64,000 nt of DNA, from positions 124,001-188,000 of the forward strand of contig JAAVTG010000005.1 of assembly GCA_011947345.1 (NCBI GenBank). The letters run 5' to 3'. The notes under the pieces are model-generated. The model ran no database searches. It worked only from the letters and a program-made list of their open reading frames with translations, and was not told the DNA's origin. This DNA is from Phytophthora quininea. Lineage: Eukaryota; Oomycota; Peronosporomycetes; Peronosporales; Peronosporaceae. The stretch's first letter is position 1, and every line of letters begins with the position of its first letter. Both the position numbers and the translations under genes were made by a program. Below are positions 44,518-57,447 of the stretch, piece by piece.

Positions 44518-47500
44518 AGCAACACACACGCGCATCAAGTCCTCCACGCGCAGCAACACACACACGCACCAAGTCGACAGTGCGCACCAAGTCGTCCGTG
44601 CGCAACAACACACACGCGCACCAAGTCGACAGTGCGCACCAAGTCGTCCGTGCGCACCAAGTCGTCCACGCGCAGCAACACACGCGCACCAAGTCGACAG
44701 TGCGCACCAAGTCGTCCGTGCGCACCAAGTCGTCCACGCGCAGCAACACACACGCGCACCAAGTCGACAGTGCGCACCAAGTCGTCCGTGCGCACCAAGT
44801 CGTCCACGCGCAGCAACACACACGCGCACCAAGTCGACAGTGCGCACCAAGTCGTCCGTGCGCACCAAGTCGTCCACGCGCAGCAACACACGCGCACCAA
44901 GTCGACAGTGCGCACCAAGTCGTCCGTGCGCACCAAGTCGTCCACGCGCAGCAACACACGCGCACCAAGTCGTCCGTGCGCAGCAACACACACGCGCACC
45001 AAGTCGACAGTGCGCACCAAGTCGTCCGTGCGCAGCAACACACGCGCACCAAGTCGACAGTGCGCAGCAAATCGTCCGTGCGCACCAAGTCGTCCGTGCG
45101 CAGCAACACACACGCGCACCAAGTCGTCCGTGCGCACCAAGTCGTCCGTGCGCAACAACACACACGCGCACCAAGTCGTCCGTGCGCAGCAACACACGCG
45201 CACCAAGTCGTCCGTGCGCACCAAGTCGTCCACGCGCAGCAACACACACGCGCACCAAGTCGACAGTGCGCACCAAGTCGTCCGTGCGCACCAAGTCGTC
45301 CGTGCGCACCAAGTCGTCCACGCGCAGCAACACACACGCGCACCAAGTCGACAGTGCGCACCAAGTCGTCCGTGCGCACCAAGTCGTCCACGCGCAGCAA
45401 CACACGCGCACCAAGTCGACAGTGCGCACCAAGTCGTCCGTGCGCACCAAGTCGTCCACGCGCAACACACACGCGCACCAAGTCGACAGTGCGCACCAAG
45501 TCGTCCGTGCGCACCAAGTCGTCCACGCGCAGCAACACACGCGCACCAAGTCGACAGTGCGCACCAAGTCGTCCGTGCGCACCAAGTCGTCCACGCGCAG
45601 CAACACACGCGCACCAAGTCGACAGTGCGCACCAAGTCGTCCGTGCGCACCAAGTCGTCCACGCGCAGCAACACACACGCGCACCAAGTCGACAGTGCGC
45701 ACCAAGTCGTCCGTGCGCACCAAGTCGTCCACGCGCAGCAACACACACGCGCACCAAGTCGTCCGTGCGCACCAAGTCGTCCGTGCGCAGCAACACACAC
45801 GCGCACCAAGTCGACAGTGCGCACCAAGTCGTCCGTGCGCACCAAGTCGTCCACGCGCAGCAACACACGCGCACCAAGTCGACAGTGCGCACCAAGTCGT
45901 CCGTGCGCACCAAGTCGTCCGTGCGCAGCAACACACACGCGCACCAAGTCGTCCGTGCGCACCAAGTCGTCCGTGCGCAACAACACACACGCGCACCAAG
46001 TCGTCCGTGCGCAGCAACACACACGCGCACCAAGTCGTCCGTGCGCACCAAGTCGTCCACGCGCAGCAACACACGCGCACCAAGTCGACAGTGCGCACCA
46101 AGTCGTCCGTGCGCACCAAGTCGTCCGTGCGCACCAAGTCGTCCACGCGCAGCAACACACACGCGCACCAAGTCGACAGTGCGCACCAAGTCGTCCGTGC
46201 GCACCAAGTCGTCCACGCGCAGCAACACACGCGCACCAAGTCGACCGTGCGCACCAAGTCGTCCGTGCGCACCAAGTCGTCCACGCGCAGCAACACACGC
46301 GCACCAAGTCGACAGTGCGCACCAAGTCGTCCGTGCGCACCAAGTCGTCCACGCGCAGCAACACACGCGCACCAAGTCGTCCGTGCGCAGCAACACACGC
46401 GCACCGTCGACAGTGCGCACCAAGTCGTCCGTGCGCAGCAACACACACGCGCACCAAGTCGACAGTGCGCACCAAGTCGTCCGTGCGCACCAAGTCGTCC
46501 GTGCGCAGCAACACACACGCGCACCAAGTCGTCCGTGCGCACCAAGTCGTCCGTGCGCAACAACACACGCGCACCAAGTCGTCCGTGCGCAGCAACACAC
46601 ACGCGCAAGTCGTCCGTGCGCACCAAGTCGTCCACGCGCAGCAACACACACGCGCACCAAGTCGACAGTGCGCACCAAGTCGTCCGTGCGCACCAAGTCG
46701 TCCGTGCGCACCAAGTCGTCCACGCGCAGCACACACGCGCACCAAGTCGACAGTGCGCACCAAGTCGTCCGTGCGCACCAAGTCGTCCACGCGCAGCAAC
46801 ACACACGCGCACCAAGTCGACAGTGCGCACCAAGTCGTCCGTGCGCACCAAGTCGTCCACGCGCAGCAACACACACGCGCACCAAGTCGTCCGTGCGCAC
46901 CAAGTCGTCCGTGCGCACCAAGTCGTCCACGCGCAGCAACACACACGCGCACCAAGTCGACAGTGCGCACCAAGTCGTCCGTGCGCACCAAGTCGTCCAC
47001 GCGCAGCAACACACGCGCACCAAGTCGACAGTGCGCACCAAGTCGTCCGTGCGCACCAAGTCGTCCACGCGCAGCAACACACGCGCACCAAGTCGACAGT
47101 GCGCACCAAGTCGTCCGTGCGCACCAAGTCGTCCACGCGCAGCAACACACGCGCACCAAGTCGACAGTGCGCACCAAGTCGTCCGTGCGCACCAAGTCGT
47201 CCACGCGCAGCACACACGCGCACCAAGTCGACAGTGCGCACCAAGTCGTCCGTGCGCACCAAGTCGTCCACGCGCAGCAACACACACGCGCACCAAGTCG
47301 ACAGTGCGCACCAAGTCGTCCGTGCGCACCAAGTCGTCCACGCGCAGCAACACACGCGCACCAAGTCGACAGTGCGCACCAAGTCGTCCGTGCGCACCAA
47401 GTCGTCCACGCGCAGCAACACACACGCGCACCAAGTCGTCCGTGCGCAGCAACACACGCGCACCAAGTCGACAGTGCGCACCAAGTCGTCCGTGCGCAGC

Positions 47501-50500
47501 AACACACGCGCACCAAGTCGACAGTGCGCACCAAGTCGTCCGTGCGCACCAAGTCGTCCGTGCGCAGCAACACACACGCGCACCAAGTCGTCCGTGCGCA
47601 CCAAGTCGTCCGTGCGCAACACACACGCGCACCAAGTCGACAGTGCGCACCAAGTCGTCCGTGCGCACCAAGTCGTCCACGCGCAGCAACACACGCGCAC
47701 CAAGTCGACAGTGCGCACCAAGTCGTCCGTGCGCACCAAGTCGTCCACGCGCAGCAACACACGCGCACCAAGTCGACAGTGCGCACCAAGTCGTCCGTGC
47801 GCACCAAGTCGTCCACGCGCAGCAACACACACGCGCACCAAGTCGACAGTGCGCACCAAGTCGTCCGTGCGCACCAAGTCGTCCACGCGCAGCAACACAC
47901 ACGCGCACCAAGTCGACAGTGCGCACCAAGTCGTCCGTGCGCACCAAGTCGTCCACGCGCAGCAACACACGCGCACCAAGTCGTCCGTGCGCAGCACACA
48001 CGCGCACCAAGTCGACAGTGCGCACCAAGTCGTCCGTGCGCAACAACACACGCGCACCAAGTCGACCGTGCGCACCAAGTCGTCCGTGCGCACCAAGTCG
48101 TCCACGCGCAGCAACACACACGCGCACCAAGTCGACAGTGCGCACCAAGTCGTCCGTGCGCACCAAGTCGTCCACGCGCAGCAACACACACGCGCACCAA
48201 GTCGTCCGTGCGCAGCAACACACACCAAGTCGACAGTGCGCACAAGTCGTCCACGCGCACCAAGTCGTCCGTGCGCACCAAGTCGTCCGTGCGCACCAAG
48301 TCGTCCACGCGCAGCAACACACACGCGCACCAAGTCGTCCGTGCGCACCAAGTCGTCCGTGCGCAACAACACACGCGCACCAAGTCGTCCGTGCGCACCA
48401 AGTCGTCCGTGCGCACCAAGTCGTCCACGCGCAGCAACACACACGCGCACCAAGTCGACAGTGCGCACCAAGTCGTCCGTGCGCAACAACACACACGCGC
48501 ACCAAGTCGACAGTGCGCACCAAGTCGTCCGTGCGCACCAAGTCGTCCACGCGCAGCAACACACGCGCACCAAGTCGACAGTGCGCACCAAGTCGTCCGT
48601 GCGCACCAAGTCGTCCGTGCGCAGCAACACACACGCGCACCAAGTCGTCCGTGCGCACCAAGTCGTCCGTGCGCACCAAGTCGTCCACGCGCAGCAACAC
48701 ACACGCGCACCAAGTCGACAGTGCGCACCAAGTCGTCCGTGCGCACCAAGTCGTCCACGCGCAGCAACACACACGCGCACCAAGTCGACAGTGCGCACCA
48801 AGTCGTCCGTGCGCACCAAGTCGTCCACGCGCAGCAACACACACGCGCACCAAGTCGTCCGTGCGCACCAAGTCGTCCGTGCGCACCAAGTCGTCCACGC
48901 GCAGCAACACACACGCGCACCAAGTCGACAGTGCGCACCAAGTCGTCCGTGCGCACCAAGTCGTCCACGCGCAGCAACACACGCGCACCAAGTCGACAGT
49001 GCGCACCAAGTCGTCCGTGCGCACCAAGTCGTCCACGCGCAGCAACACACGCGCACCAAGTCGACAGTGCGCACCAAGTCGTCCGTGCGCACCAAGTCGT
49101 CCGTGCGCAGCAACACACACGCGCACCAAGTCGTCCGTGCGCACCAAGTCGTCCGTGCGCAACAACACGCGCACACGCGCACCAAGTCGTCCGTGCGCAC
49201 CAAGTCGTCCACGCGCAACACACACGCGCACCAAGTCGACAGTGCGCACCAAGTCGTCCGTGCGCACCAAGTCGTCCGTGCGCAGCAACACACGCGCACC
49301 AAGTCGTCCGTGCGCACCAAGTCGTCCGTGCGCAACAACACACGCGCACCAAGTCGTCCGTGCGCACCAAGTCGTCCGTGCGCACCAAGTCGTCCGTGCG
49401 CACCAAGTCGTCCACGCGCAGCAACACACACGCGCACCAAGTCGACAGTGCGCACCAAGTCGTCCACGCGCAGCAACACACACGCGCACCAAGTCGTCCG
49501 TGCGCACCAAGTCGTCCGTGCGCACCAAGTCGTCCACGCGCAGCAACACACACGCGCACCAAGTCGACAGTGCGCACCAAGTCGTCCGTGCGCACCAAGT
49601 CGTCCACGCGCAGCAACACACACGCGCACCAAGTCGACAGTGCGCACCAAGTCGTCCGTGCGCACCAAGTCGTCCGTGCGCAGCAACACACACGCGCACC
49701 AAGTCGACAGTGCGCACCAAGTCGTCCGTGCGCACCAAGTCGTCCGTGCGCAACAACACACGCGCACCAAGTCGACAGTGCGCACCAAGTCGTCCGTGCG
49801 CAACAACACACACGCGCACCAAGTCGTCCGTGCGCACCAAGTCGTCCACGCGCAGCAACACACACGCGCACCAAGTCGACAGTGCGCACCAAGTCGTCCG
49901 TGCGCACCAAGTCGTCCGTGCGCAGCAACACACGCGCACCAAGTCGTCCGTGCGCACCAAGTCGTCCGTGCGCAACAACACACACGCGCACCAAGTCGTC
50001 CGTGCGCACCAAGTCGTCCGTGCGCACCAAGTCGTCCGTGCGCACCAAGTCGTCCACGCGCAGCAACACACGCGCACCAAGTCGACAGTGCGCACCAAGT
50101 CGTCCACGCGCAGCAACACACACGCGCACCAAGTCGACAGTGCGCACCAAGTCGTCCGTGCGCACCAAGTCGTCCACGCGCAGCAACACACACGCGCACC
50201 AAGTCGACAGTGCGCACCAAGTCGTCCGTGCGCACCAAGTCGTCCACGCGCAGCAACACACGCGCACCAAGTCGACAGTGCGCACCAAGTCGTCCGTGCG
50301 CACCAAGTCGTCCACGCGCAGCACACACGCGCACCAAGTCGACAGTGCGCACCAAGTCGTCCGCGCAGCAACACACACGCGCACCAAGTCGTCCGTGCGC
50401 ACCAAGTCGACAGTGCGCAGCAAATCGTCCACGCGCACCAAGTCGTCCGTGCGCAGCAACACACACGCGCACCAAGTCGACAGTGCGCACCAAGTCGTCC

Positions 50501-53500
50501 GTGCGCAGCAACACACGCGCACCAAGTCGACCGTGCGCACCAAGTCGTCCGTGCGCACCAAGTCGTCCACGCGCAGCAACACACGCGCACCAAGTCGACA
50601 GTGCGCACCAAGTCGTCCGTGCGCACCAAGTCGTCCACGCGCAGCAACACACACGCGCACCAAGTCGACAGTGCGCACCAAGTCGTCCGTGCGCACCAAG
50701 TCGTCCGTGCGCAACAACACACGCGCACCAAGTCGACAGTGCGCACCAAGTCGTCCGTGCGCACCAAGTCGTCCACGCGCAGCAACACACGCGCACCAAG
50801 TCGTCCGTGCGCAGCAACACACACGCGCACCAAGTCGACAGTGCGCACCAAGTCGTCCGTGCGCAGCAACACACACGCGCACCAAGTCGACAGTGCGCAC
50901 CAAGTCGTCCGTGCGCACCAAGTCGTCCGTGCGCAGCAACACACACGCGCACCAAGTCGTCCGTGCGCACCAAGTCGTCCGTGCGCAACAACACACACGC
51001 GCACCAAGTCGTCCGTGCGCAGCAACACACACGCGCACCAAGTCGTCCGTGCGCACCAAGTCGTCCACGCGCACCAAGTCGTCCGTGCGCAACAACACAC
51101 ACGCGCACCAAGTCGACAGTGCGCACCAAGTCGTCCGTGCGCACCAAGTCGTCCACGCGCAGCAACACACACGCGCACCAAGTCGACAGTGCGCACCAAG
51201 TCGTCCGTGCGCACCAAGTCGTCCGTGCGCAGCAACACACACGCGCACCAAGTCGACAGTGCGCACCAAGTCGTCCGTGCGCACCAAGTCGTCCGTGCGC
51301 AGCAACACACGCGCACCAAGTCGTCCGTGCGCACCAAGTCGTCCGTGCGCAGCAACACACACGCGCACCAAGTCGTCCGTGCGCACCAAGTCGACAGTGC
51401 GCACCAAGTCGTCCACGCGCACCAAGTCGTCCGTGCGCAACACACACGCGCACCAAGTCGTCCGTGCGCACCAAGTCGTCCGTGCGCAACACACACGCGC
51501 ACCAAGTCGACAGTGCGCACCAAGTCGTCCGTGCGCACCAAGTCGTCCACGCGCAGCAACACACACGCGCACCAAGTCGACAGTGCGCACCAAGTCGTCC
51601 GTGCGCACCAAGTCGTCCACGCGCAGCAACACGCGCACCAAGTCGTCCGTGCGCACCAAGTCGACAGTGCGCAGCAAGTCGTCCACGCGCACCAAGTCGT
51701 CCGTGCGCAGCAACACACGCGCACCAAGTCGACAGTGCGCACCAAGTCGTCCACGCGCACCAAGTCGTCCACGCGCAGCAACACACACGCGCACCAAGTC
51801 GACAGTGCGCACCAAGTCGTCCACGCGCACCAAGTCGTCCGTGCGCAACAACACACACGCGCACCAAGTCGACAGTGCGCACCAAGTCGTCCGTGCGCAC
51901 CAAGTCGTCCACGCGCAGCAACACACGCGCACCAAGTCGACAGTGCGCACCAAGTCGTCCGTGCGCACCAAGTCGTCCGCGCAACAACACACACGCGCAC
52001 CAAGTCGACAGTGCGCACCAAGTCGTCCGTGCGCACCAAGTCGTCCACGCGCAGCAACACACGCGCACCAAGTCGACAGTGCGCACCAAGTCGTCCACGC
52101 GCACCAAGTCGTCCGTGCGCAGCAACACACACGCGCACCAAGTCGACAGTGCGCACCAAGTCGTCCGTGCGCACCAAGTCGTCCACGCGCACCAAGTCGT
52201 CCGTGCGCACCAAGTCGTCCACGCGCAGCAACACACACGCGCACCAAGTCGACAGTGCGCACCAAGTCGTCCACGCGCACCAAGTCGTCCGTGCGCAACA
52301 ACACACACGCGCACCAAGTCGACAGTGCGCACCAAGTCGTCCGCGCACCAAGTCGTCCGTGCGCACCAAGTCGTCCACGCGCACCAAGTCGTCCGTGCGC
52401 AGCAACACACACGCGCACCAAGTCGACAGTGCGCACCAAGTCGTCCACGCGCAGCAACACACGCGCACGTCGACAGTGCGCACCAAGTCGTCCGTGCGCA
52501 CCAAGTCGTCCACGCGCACCAACGTCACGCGCAGCAACACACGCGCACCAAGTCGACAGTGCGCAGCAAGTCGTCCACGCGCACCAAGTCGTCCGTGCGC
52601 AGCAACACACGCGCACCAAGTCGACAGTGCGCACCAAGTCGTCCGTGCGCACCAAGTCGTCCACGCGCAGCAACACACACGCGCACCAAGTCGACAGTGC
52701 GCACCAAGTCGTCCGTGCGCACCAAGTCGTCCGCGCAGCAACACACACGCGCACCAAGTCGACAGTGCGCACCAAGTCGTCCGTGCGCACCAAGTCGTCC
52801 ACGCGCAGCAACACACGCGCACCAAGTCGACAGTGCGCACCAAGTCGTCCACGCGCACCAAGTCGTCCGTGCGCAACAACACACACGCGCACCAAGTCGA
52901 CAGTGCGCACCAAGTCGTCCGTGCGCACCAAGTCGTCCACGCGCACCAAGTCGTCCGTGCGCACCAAGTCGTCCACGCGCAGCAACACACACGCGCACCA
53001 AGTCGACAGTGCGCACCAAGTCGTCCACGCACCAAGTCGTCCGTGCGCAACAACACACGCGCACCAAGTCGACAGTGCGCACCAAGTCGTCCGTGCGCAC
53101 CAAGTCGTCCACGCGCACCAAGTCGTCCGTGCGCACCAAGTCGTCCACGCGCAACACACACGCGCACCAAGTCGACAGTGCGCACCAAGTCGTCCACGCG
53201 CACCAAGTCGTCCGTGCGCAGCAACACACACGCGCACCAAGTCGACAGTGCGCACCAAGTCGTCCGTGCGCACCAAGTCGTCCACGCGCACCAAGTCGTC
53301 CGTGCGCAGCAACACACACGCGCACCAAGTCGACAGTGCGCACCAAGTCGTCCACGCGCAGCAACACACGCGCACCAAGTCGACAGTGCGCACCAAGTCG
53401 TCCGTGCGCACCAAGTCGTCCACGCGCACCAAGTCGTGCGCAGCAACACACACGCGCACCAAGTCGACAGTGCGCACCAAGTCGTCCACGCGCAGCAACA

Positions 53501-56500
53501 CACACGCGCACCAAGTCGACAGTGCGCACCAAGTCGTCCGTGCGCACCAAGTCGTCACGCGCAGCAACACACACGCGCACCAAGTCGACAGTGCGCACCA
53601 AGTCGTCCACGCGCAGCAACACGCGCACCAAGTCGTCCGTGCGCACCAAGTCGTCCGTGCGCACCAAGTCGTCCACGCGCAGCAACACACGCGCACCAAG
53701 TCGACAGTGCGCACCAAGTCGTCCGTGCGCACCAAGTCGTCCACGCGCAGCAACACACGCGCACCAAGTCGTCCGTGCGCACCAAGTCGTCCGTGCGCAC
53801 CAAGTCGTCCACGCGCACCAAGTCGTCCGTGCGCAGCAACACACGCGCACCAAGTCGTCCGTGCGCACCAAGTCGTCCACGCGCAGCAACACACACGCGC
53901 ACCAAGTCGACAGTGCGCACCAAGTCGTCCACGCGCACCAAGTCGTCCGTGCGCAGCAACACACACGCGCACCAAGTCGTCCGTGCGCACCAAGTCGTCC
54001 GTGCGCACCAAATCGTCCACGCGCACCAAGTCGTCCGTGCGCAGCAACACACACGCGCACCAAGTCGTCCGTGCGCACCAAGTCGTCAGTGCGCACCAAG
54101 TCGTCCACGCGCACCAAGTCGTCCACGCGCAGCAACACACACGCGCACCAAGTCGTCCGTGCGCACCAAGTCGTCCACGCGCAGCAACACACACGCGCAC
54201 CAAGTCGACAGTGCGCACCAAGTCGTCCACGCGCACCAAGTCGTCCGTGCGCAGCAACACACACGCGCACCAAGTCGACAGTGCGCACCAAGTCGTCCGT
54301 GCGCACCAAGTCGTCCACGCGCACCAAGTCGTCCGCGCAGCAACACACACGCGCACCAAGTCGTCCGTGCGCACCAAGTCGTCCGTGCGCACCAAGTCGT
54401 CCACGCGCACCAAGTCGTCCACGCGCACCAAGTCACACGCGCACCAAGTCGTCCGTGCGCACCAAGTCGTCCACGCGCAGCAACACACACGCGCACCAAG
54501 TCGACAGTGCGCACCAAGTCGTCCACGCGCACCAAGTCGTCCGTGCGCAACAACACACACGCGCACCAAGTCGTCCGTGCGCACCAAGTCGTCCGTGCGC
54601 AGCAACACACACGCGCACCAAGTCGACAGTGCGCACCAAGTCGTCCACGCGCAGCAACACACACGCGCACCAAGTCGACAGTGCGCACCAAGTCGTCCAC
54701 GCGCACCAAGTCGTCCGTGCGCAGCAACACACACGCGCACCAAGTCGACAGTGCGCACCAAGTCGTCCGTGCGCACCAAGTCGTCCGTGCGCACCAAGTC
54801 GTCCGTGCGCAGCAACACACACGCGCACCAAGTCGACAGTGCGCACCAAGTCGTCCACGCGCAGCACACACGCGCACCAAGTCGTCCGTGCGCACCAAGT
54901 CGTCCGTGCGCACCAAGTCGTCCACGCGCAGCAACACACACGCGCACCAAGTCGACAGTGCGCACCAAGTCGTCCGTGCGCACCAAGTCGTCCACGCGCA
55001 GCAACACACACGCGCACCAAGTCGTCCGTGCGCGCCAAGTCGACAGTGCGCAGCAAATCGTCCACGCGCACCAAGTCGTCCGTGCGCAGCAACACACACG
55101 CGCACCAAGTCGTCCGTGCGCACCAAGTCGTCCGTGCGCACCAAGTCGTCCACGCGCACACACACGCGCACCAAGTCGACAGTGCGCACCAAGTCGTCCA
55201 CGCGCACCAAGTCGTCCGTGCGCAGCAACACACACGCGCACCAAGTCGTCCGTGCGCACCAAGTCGTCAGTGCGCAGCAAATCGTCCACGCGCACCAAGT
55301 CGTCCGTGCGCAACACACACGCGCACCAAGTCGTCCGTGCGCACCAAGTCGTCCGTGCGCACCAAGTCGTCCACGCGCAGCAACACACACGCGCACCAAG
55401 TCGTCCGTGCGCACCAAGTCGTCCGTGCGCACCAAGTCGTCCACGCGCAGCAACACACACGCGCACCAAGTCGACAGTGCGCACCAAGTCGTCCGTGCGC
55501 ACCAAGTCGTCCACGCGCAGCAACACACGCGCACCAAGTCGTCCGTGCGCACCAAGTCGTCCGTGCGCACCAAGTCGTCCACGCGCAGCAACACACACGC
55601 GCACCAAGTCGACAGTGCGCACCAAGTCGTCCGTGCGCACCAAGTCGTCCACGCGCAGCAACACACACGCGCACCAAGTCGACAGTGCGCACCAAGTCGT
55701 CCACGCGCACCAAGTCGTCCGTGCGCAACAACACACACGCGCACCAAGTCGACAGTGCGCACCAAGTCGTCCGTGCGCAACACACACGCGCACCAAGTCG
55801 TCCGTGCGCACCAAGTCGTCCACGCGCAGCAACACACACGCGCACCAAGTCGACAGTGCGCACCAAGTCGTCCACGCGCACCAAGTCGTCCGTGCGCAAC
55901 AACACACACGCGCACCAAGTCGACAGTGCGCACCAAGTCGTCCGTGCGCACCAAGTCGTCCGTGCGCACCAAGTCGTCCGTGCGCAGCAACACACGCGCA
56001 CCAAGTCGACAGTGCGCACCAAGTCGTCCACGCGCAGCAACACACACGCGCACCAAGTCGTCCGTGCGCACCAAGTCGTCCGTGCGCACCAAATCGTCAT
56101 CGCGCAGCAACACACACGCGCACCAAGTCGACAGTGCGCAGCAAATCGTCCACGCGCAGCAACACACACGCGCACCAAGTCGTCCGTGCGCACCAAGTCG
56201 TCCGTGCGCACCAAGTCGTCCACGCGCAGCAACACACACGCGCACCAAGTCGACAGTGCGCACCAAGTCGTCCGTGCGCACCAAGTCGTCCACGCGCAGC
56301 AACACACACGCGCACCAAGTCGTCCGTGCGCGCCAAGTCGACAGTGCGCAGCAAATCGTCCACGCGCACCAAGTCGTCCGTGCGCAGCAACACACACGCG
56401 CACCAAGTCGTCCGTGCGCACCAAGTCGTCCGTGCGCACCAAGTCGTCCACGCGCAGCAACACACACGCGCACCAAGTCGACAGTGCGCACCAAGTCGTC

Positions 56501-57186
56501 CACGCGCACCAAGTCGTCCGTGCGCAGCAACACACACGCGCACCAAGTCGTCCGTGCGCGCCAAGTCGACAGTGCGCAGCAAATCGTCCACGCGCACCAA
56601 GTCGTCCGTGCGCAGCAACACACACGCGCACCAAGTCGTCCGTGCGCACCAAGTCGTCCGTGCGCACCAAGTCGTCCGTGCGCAGCAACACACACGCGCA
56701 CCAAGTCGTCCGTGCGCACCAAGTCGTCCGTGCGCACCAAATCGTCCACGCGCAGCAACAGACACGCGCACCAAGTCGACAGTGCGCACCAAGTCGTCCA
56801 CGCGCACCAAATCGTCCACGCGCAGCAACACACGCGCACCAAGTCGACAGTGCGCAGCAAGTCGTCCACGCGCACCAAGTCGTCCGTGCGCAACAACACA
56901 CACGCGCACCAAGTCGACAGTGCGCACCAAGTCGTCCACGCGCACCAAGTCGTCCGTGCGCAGCAACACACGCGCACCAAGTCGACAGTGCGCACCAAGT
57001 CGTCCACGCGCACCAAGTCGTCCGTGCGCAACAACACACACGCGCACCAAGTCGACAGTGCGCAGCAAATCGTCCACGCGCACCAAGTCGTCCGTGCGCA
57101 ACAACACACGCGCACCAAGTCGACCACGCGCAGCAACACACGCGCACCAAGTCGTCCACGCGCAGCAACACACACGCGCACGCGTC
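44518..57186 (+). repeat. 12.7-kb satellite of 18-bp monomers with a 68/70-bp higher-order repeat
   Basis: Built from three 18-bp monomers, A CACCAAGTCGACAGTGCG, B CACCAAGTCGTCCGTGCG and C CACCAAGTCGTCCACGCG, plus a spacer D, CA(G/A)CAACACACACGCG, of 16 or 14 bp. The main higher-order repeat is D-A-B-C; from about 51.7 kb D-A-C-B becomes common. There are roughly 700 monomers (estimate from length). Because A, B and C are multiples of 3 and D is not, the frame rotates every repeat, and since no unit has a stop on either strand, all frames stay open for kilobases. The left edge has degenerate copies (CATCAAGTCCTCCACGCG) and the right edge an A/C hybrid (AGTCGACCACGCG near 57116). Confidence 0.97.
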
Positions 57187-57447
57187 GGGGAAGGGGATTT
57201 TGGAAGGGTTACACGGAAAAATCTCATTTTTAGACGTTTCAGTGTTCAATGGCCTTCTGATTTTTGCGAAAAATGAGGCTCATCTCTCCAAAAATCGTAA
57301 TTAATGACAGCTAACCCCCAATGAACGCACCTTCGCAAGAATGTGTCGAAGAGTTAGAAAGCAAAGTGAACATGAATGTGACTTGTATTGACTGAACTAC
57401 CGGCTAAAATGCAAGAAGAAAAAAACTCTCGTCTGTGATGCTTGTCA
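57187..57447. other. Short spacer between satellite and SET gene
   Basis: AT-richer unique sequence with no gene; includes the 3' flank of the SET gene. GAAAAATCTCATTTTT and GCGAAAAATGAG form a weak inverted pair. Confidence 0.4.

Noticed and set aside
44518..57186. CRISPR-like array
   Set aside because: The short regular repeats have no unique spacers; the spacers are themselves a repeated monomer, and the host looks eukaryotic.
44460..57304. Open frames of more than 4000 codons on the plus strand and up to 3800 on the minus strand
   Set aside because: All frames are open at once because the satellite monomers contain no stop on either strand, and the spacer of 14/16 bp rotates the frame. 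This is composition, not coding.
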